Source: Thermoplasmata archaeon
GTDB lineage: Archaea > Thermoplasmatota > Thermoplasmata > Lutacidiplasmatales > UBA184
Direction of reading: 5' to 3'
Length of the DNA: 8,753 nucleotides
NCBI GenBank assembly: GCA_030039825.1
Contig: JASHUV010000181.1
Location: forward strand, 1 to 8,753
In this document: piece by piece, positions 5,976 to 8,753 of the stretch
Layout: every line of letters begins with the position of its first letter
How positions within the stretch are numbered: position 1 is the stretch's first letter
Notes under the pieces: model-generated
Seen by the model: only the letters and a program-made list of their open reading frames with translations
What the model was told of the DNA's origin: nothing
Databases searched by the model: none
Made by a program: the position numbers and the translations under genes

Positions 5976-7361
5976 ATGCCCCGGTGGATCCCCGACACGC
6001 CCGAGGACGAGGCCGAGCTGTTGAAGGCCGCGGGCTTCGCGTCGTACGAGGAGCTCTTCGCCGACATCCCCCGCCGCGTCCGGATGGGTCGGCTCGGCGT
6101 CGGCGAGGGGAAGAGCGAGGCCGAGGTCGTCGCCACGATCGACAAGCTCCTCGACCGGAACAAGCCCTACTCGAAGTTCGCGAGCTTCCTCGGCGGGCGG
6201 ACACCGATCCGCTACGTCCCGGCGGCCGTGGACGCCGTCCTCGCCCGCAGTGAGTTCTACACCTCCTACACCCCCTACCAGCCCGAGGCGAGCCAGGGGA
6301 TGCTCCAGTCGCTGTTCGAGTTCCAGAGCCTCGTCGTCGAGCTGACCGGCATGGACGTCGCCAACGCCTCCCTCTACGACGGCGCGACGGCCGCGGGCGA
6401 GGCCCTTCTGCTCTGCCGCCGCCTCCGCGAGGGGCGGCGGTTCCTCGTGCCCGCGAGCCTCCCGTGGGAGGAACGGAGCGTGCTCGAGAACTACGCCCGC
6501 GGCCACCCGATCCGGATCGAGCCGATCCCCTATGACGACCGCCACGGCACGCTCGACCTCGGATGGGTCCGCGCGGAGGTCGCGAAGGGCGATGTCTTCG
6601 GCGTCCTCGCCGACGTCCCGAACGGCTTCGGCCTCGTCGATGAGGGGCTGCTCGACCTCAAGGGGATCCTCGGCCCCGTCCCGCTCGCCGTCGTGGCGGA
6701 CCCCCTCGCCCTCTCGGTCCTCGCCCCGCCGGGCGAGTGGGGGGCCGACGTCGTCGTCGGCGAGGGCGTCGGATTCGGGCAGCCACCCTCCTACGGCGGC
6801 CCGCTGCTCGGGCTCTTCGCCTGCCGACGGGAGCACGTCCGCTTCGCCCCGGGCCGCATCGTTGGCGCCACCGAGGACGCCGACGGACGACGGGCGTTCA
6901 CGCTGACCCTGCAGACGCGCGAGCAGCACATCCGTCGCTCGCGGGCGACATCGAACATCTGCACGAACCAGTCGCTCCTCGCCCTCGCCTTCGTCGCCTA
7001 CGCCTCGACGGTCGGGCCGAAGGGGCTCGCCGAGCTGCAGGGCCGCCTGGCCGAGAAGGCCCGCACGATGGCGTCGGCGCTGGGGGGGATCGAGGGCCTC
7101 GCGGCCCCGCGCTTCGACGCCCCGTACCTCTCCGAGTTCGCGGTCGAAGTGCCGGCCGGGGGCACGGCCGCCGCGTTCCTCGATCGCCTGCGGCGGCGCC
7201 GGGTGCTCGGGGGGATCCCGCTCGCCGACCCGCGGCCGGGCCGCGCCGGGGCGTTCGAGCGCCTCTACCTCACCTCGGCGACGGAGCTCACGACCGACAA
7301 GGAGATCCAGAAGTACGCGACCGCGGCGAAGGCGGCCGTCGCCCACCGGGGGTCGGCATGA
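5976..7361 (+). CDS. gcvPA: Glycine dehydrogenase (decarboxylating) subunit 1
   Basis: 461 residues, normal length for the alpha half of a split P-protein. With GcvPB it forms the PLP-dependent P-protein, which decarboxylates glycine and passes the aminomethyl group to the lipoyl arm of GcvH (reversible, so also glycine synthesis). The signatures are clear: EFYTSYTPYQPEASQGMLQ (93-111), FEFQ...LTGMDVANASLYDGATAAGEA (115-143), VVVGEGVGFGQPPSYGGP (259-276), GRIVGATEDADGRRAF (293-308) and LTLQTREQHIRRSRATSNICTNQ (310-332). The usual FLGxGxYxHYxP motif is altered to FLGGRTPIRYVP (71-82). This subunit lacks the PLP lysine, which is in GcvPB. The gene overlaps gcvPB by 4 bases (ATGA), indicating translational coupling. 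No gcvT, gcvH or lipoate gene lies in the window. Confidence 0.96.
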   Translation: MPRWIPDTPEDEAELLKAAGFASYEELFADIPRRVRMGRLGVGEGKSEAEVVATIDKLLDRNKPYSKFASFLGGRTPIRYVPAAVDAVLARSEFYTSYTPYQPEASQGMLQSLFEFQSLVVELTGMDVANASLYDGATAAGEALLLCRRLREGRRFLVPASLPWEERSVLENYARGHPIRIEPIPYDDRHGTLDLGWVRAEVAKGDVFGVLADVPNGFGLVDEGLLDLKGILGPVPLAVVADPLALSVLAPPGEWGADVVVGEGVGFGQPPSYGGPLLGLFACRREHVRFAPGRIVGATEDADGRRAFTLTLQTREQHIRRSRATSNICTNQSLLALAFVAYASTVGPKGLAELQGRLAEKARTMASALGGIEGLAAPRFDAPYLSEFAVEVPAGGTAAAFLDRLRRRRVLGGIPLADPRPGRAGAFERLYLTSATELTTDKEIQKYATAAKAAVAHRGSA

Positions 7362-8753
7362 GCTTCCGCCAAGCGCGCTACGACGAGCCCCTCCTCTGGG
7401 ACGTCCGCGGCGGACACGACCCTCCGCCCGCCCCTTCTCCGCCGATCCCGGGTCTCCCCGAGCGCTGGGTGCGGCGGAACCCGGTCGCCTGGCCGGAGCT
7501 CTCCGAGCTCGAGGTCCTGCGCCACTTCACGCGCCTCTCGCAGATGAACTTCGGGATCAACACATCGAGCTACCCGCTCGGCTCCTGCACGATGAAGTAC
7601 AATCCCGCCGTCTCCGAGCAGCTCGCGCGGCGCAAGGGCGCCGGCGAGATGCACCCCTCCCAGCCGGAGGAGACGGCGCAGGGGGCCCTCGAGATCATCT
7701 GGCGGCTCGAGCGGGGCCTCCAGAAGGTCACGGGTCTCTCGGAGGTCTCCCTCCAGCCGGCGGCCGGCGCCCACGGCGAGTACGCCGCCCTCCTCATGAT
7801 CCGGGCCTACCACACCGACCAGGGCCAGGACGACGTGCGGCGCGAGGTCCTGCTGCCGGACACCGCCCACGGCACGAACCCCGCCTCCGCCGCGATGGCC
7901 GGGTACACGACCCGGGAGATCCCCTCGAAGGAGGGTTGCGTCGACCTCGAGGCCCTGCGCGCGGCGGTCTCGGAGCGGACGGCGGCGTTCATGCTGACGA
8001 ACCCGAACACCGCGGGCCTCTTCGAGAGCGAGATCGACGAGATCGCCCGGACCGTCCATACGGCGGGGGGACTCCTCTATTACGACGGCGCGAACCTGAA
8101 CGCCATCCTCGGCGTGACGAACCCGGGGCGGATGGGGTTCGACATCGCGCACCTCAACCTCCACAAGACCTTCGCCACGCCCCACGGGGGGGGTGGGCCG
8201 GGCGCCGGCGTCCTCGCCGCCGGAGAACGGCTCGCGCCGTACCTCCCCGTCCCCCGGGTCGTCAAGTCCGGACGGCGCTTCCGCCTCGACTACGACCGCC
8301 CGAAGTCGATCGGGAAGATCAAGACGGCGTACGGGAACTTCGGCCTCGACCTGCGCGCCTACGCCTACCTCCTCTACCACGGCGAGGAGGGGCTGAAGCA
8401 CGTCTCCCGCCGCGCGGTCCTGAACGCGAACTACCTCGGGAAGGAGCTCGGGGGGACGCTCCCGCGGCCGTTCAAGCCGCTCGTCAAGCACGAGTTCCTG
8501 CTCTCCGGGAGCCCGCTGAAGGCCCGGGGCGTCCGGACGCTCGACCTCGCGAAGCGGCTGCTCGACGAGGGGATCCACGCCCCGACCGTCTACTTCCCCT
8601 CGCTCGTCGAGCAGTCGCTGATGATCGAGATGCCCGAGACCGAGAGCCGGCACGACCTCGACCGCTTCATCGAGGCGTTCAAGCGCGCCGCCTCCGACAC
8701 GGCCGAGGCCCTCCACGCCGCCCCGCGGTCGCTCTCGGTCCGCCGGGTCGACG
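7358..8753 (+). CDS. gcvPB: Glycine dehydrogenase (decarboxylating) subunit 2, C-terminus off the right edge
   Basis: 465 codons are visible from ATG 7358 and the frame is still open at the edge. Family members are usually about 475-500 residues, so only a short tail is missing. This is the catalytic PLP-binding half of the P-protein. It shows MNFGINTSSYPLGSCTMKYNP (63-83), SLQPAAGAHGEYA (131-143), LLPDTAHGTNPASA (165-178), MLTNPNTAGLFE, YYDGANLNAILG and LNLHKTFATPHGGGGPGAG, in which K270 should form the Schiff base with PLP. The Gly-rich segment is encoded across a run of eight G (8186-8193) and the frame is intact there. Residues about 20-32 are a Pro-rich insertion near the N-terminus. Translation is probably coupled to gcvPA through the overlapping stop and start. 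Confidence 0.96.
   Translation, partial: MSFRQARYDEPLLWDVRGGHDPPPAPSPPIPGLPERWVRRNPVAWPELSELEVLRHFTRLSQMNFGINTSSYPLGSCTMKYNPAVSEQLARRKGAGEMHPSQPEETAQGALEIIWRLERGLQKVTGLSEVSLQPAAGAHGEYAALLMIRAYHTDQGQDDVRREVLLPDTAHGTNPASAAMAGYTTREIPSKEGCVDLEALRAAVSERTAAFMLTNPNTAGLFESEIDEIARTVHTAGGLLYYDGANLNAILGVTNPGRMGFDIAHLNLHKTFATPHGGGGPGAGVLAAGERLAPYLPVPRVVKSGRRFRLDYDRPKSIGKIKTAYGNFGLDLRAYAYLLYHGEEGLKHVSRRAVLNANYLGKELGGTLPRPFKPLVKHEFLLSGSPLKARGVRTLDLAKRLLDEGIHAPTVYFPSLVEQSLMIEMPETESRHDLDRFIEAFKRAASDTAEALHAAPRSLSVRRVD

Noticed and set aside
2878..6204. 1108-codon minus-strand frame ending as TnpB
   Set aside because: Upstream of 3984 it is out of phase with tnpA and NOG1 on the same strand and antisense to the gcvPA start. 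The coupled ATG with GGAGG at 3992-3996 marks the true tnpB start.
4773..7346. 857-codon open frame on the minus strand that fuses an unknown N-terminal part to the NOG1 GTPase
   Set aside because: Everything upstream of 5840 is antisense to gcvPA, is rich in Arg, Glu, Gly and Asp, and resembles no family. It is a GC-rich mirror frame; only the part from ATG 5840 is real.
7265..8716. 483-codon minus-strand frame opposite gcvPB
   Set aside because: It is the exact antisense of two strongly conserved gcv genes and has biased composition (Arg, Glu, Leu, Val, Gly) with no domain.
1..8753. CRISPR array, tRNA, rRNA or a defence cluster
   Set aside because: No regularly spaced repeats, no cloverleaf-like sequence and no defence family other than the transposon-encoded TnpB was seen.

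Overview
The window is GC-rich DNA that looks archaeal, most likely a high-GC member of the Thermoplasmatota. The evidence is a NOG1-type GTPase, a glycine decarboxylase P-protein split into two subunits, TATA-like boxes at archaeal spacing (about 25 to 45 bases) before several starts, and two secreted repeat proteins of a type common in uncultured Thermoplasmata (GLPxGTxW repeats; seven-bladed YVTN-like propeller plus PKD-like domain). The lineage is inferred from family resemblance only.

Layout. Positions 1-883 (minus strand, running off the left edge) hold the N-terminal 294 codons of a secreted surface protein. A divergent intergenic region (884-1195) carries two similar GTTTAT boxes and leads into a second secreted protein on the plus strand (1196-2914). 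That protein has a signal anchor, a seven-bladed propeller and one PKD-like domain, and then stops abruptly at about 2857-2864. There an IS607-family element of about 1.74 kb has inserted (about 2857-4599, genes on the minus strand). It encodes a serine recombinase TnpA and a complete TnpB RNA-guided nuclease, joined by an ATGA overlap. An 8-bp direct repeat (CGTTCCAC) lies at both inferred edges. The 3' end of tnpB has several hairpins and probably encodes the guide (omega/re) RNA, whose guide would then be drawn from the interrupted gene.

Right of the element is a 173-bp spacer with no convincing gene, then a NOG1 GTPase (minus strand, 4773-5840). Divergent from it, the operon gcvPA-gcvPB (5976 to the right edge, 4-bp ATGA overlap) encodes the two halves of the glycine cleavage/synthase P-protein. 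gcvPB runs off the window only slightly short of its usual length.

How the genes fit together: the right half is housekeeping (ribosome assembly, one-carbon/glycine metabolism), the left half is cell-surface accessory DNA, and the IS607/TnpB element sits between them at the expense of the surface gene's C-terminus. Nearly every other long open frame here is a GC-rich antisense or shifted-frame shadow. I found no CRISPR array, tRNA or rRNA, and no undescribed system. The most interesting locus is the TnpB element with its inferred guide RNA and reconstructable insertion site.
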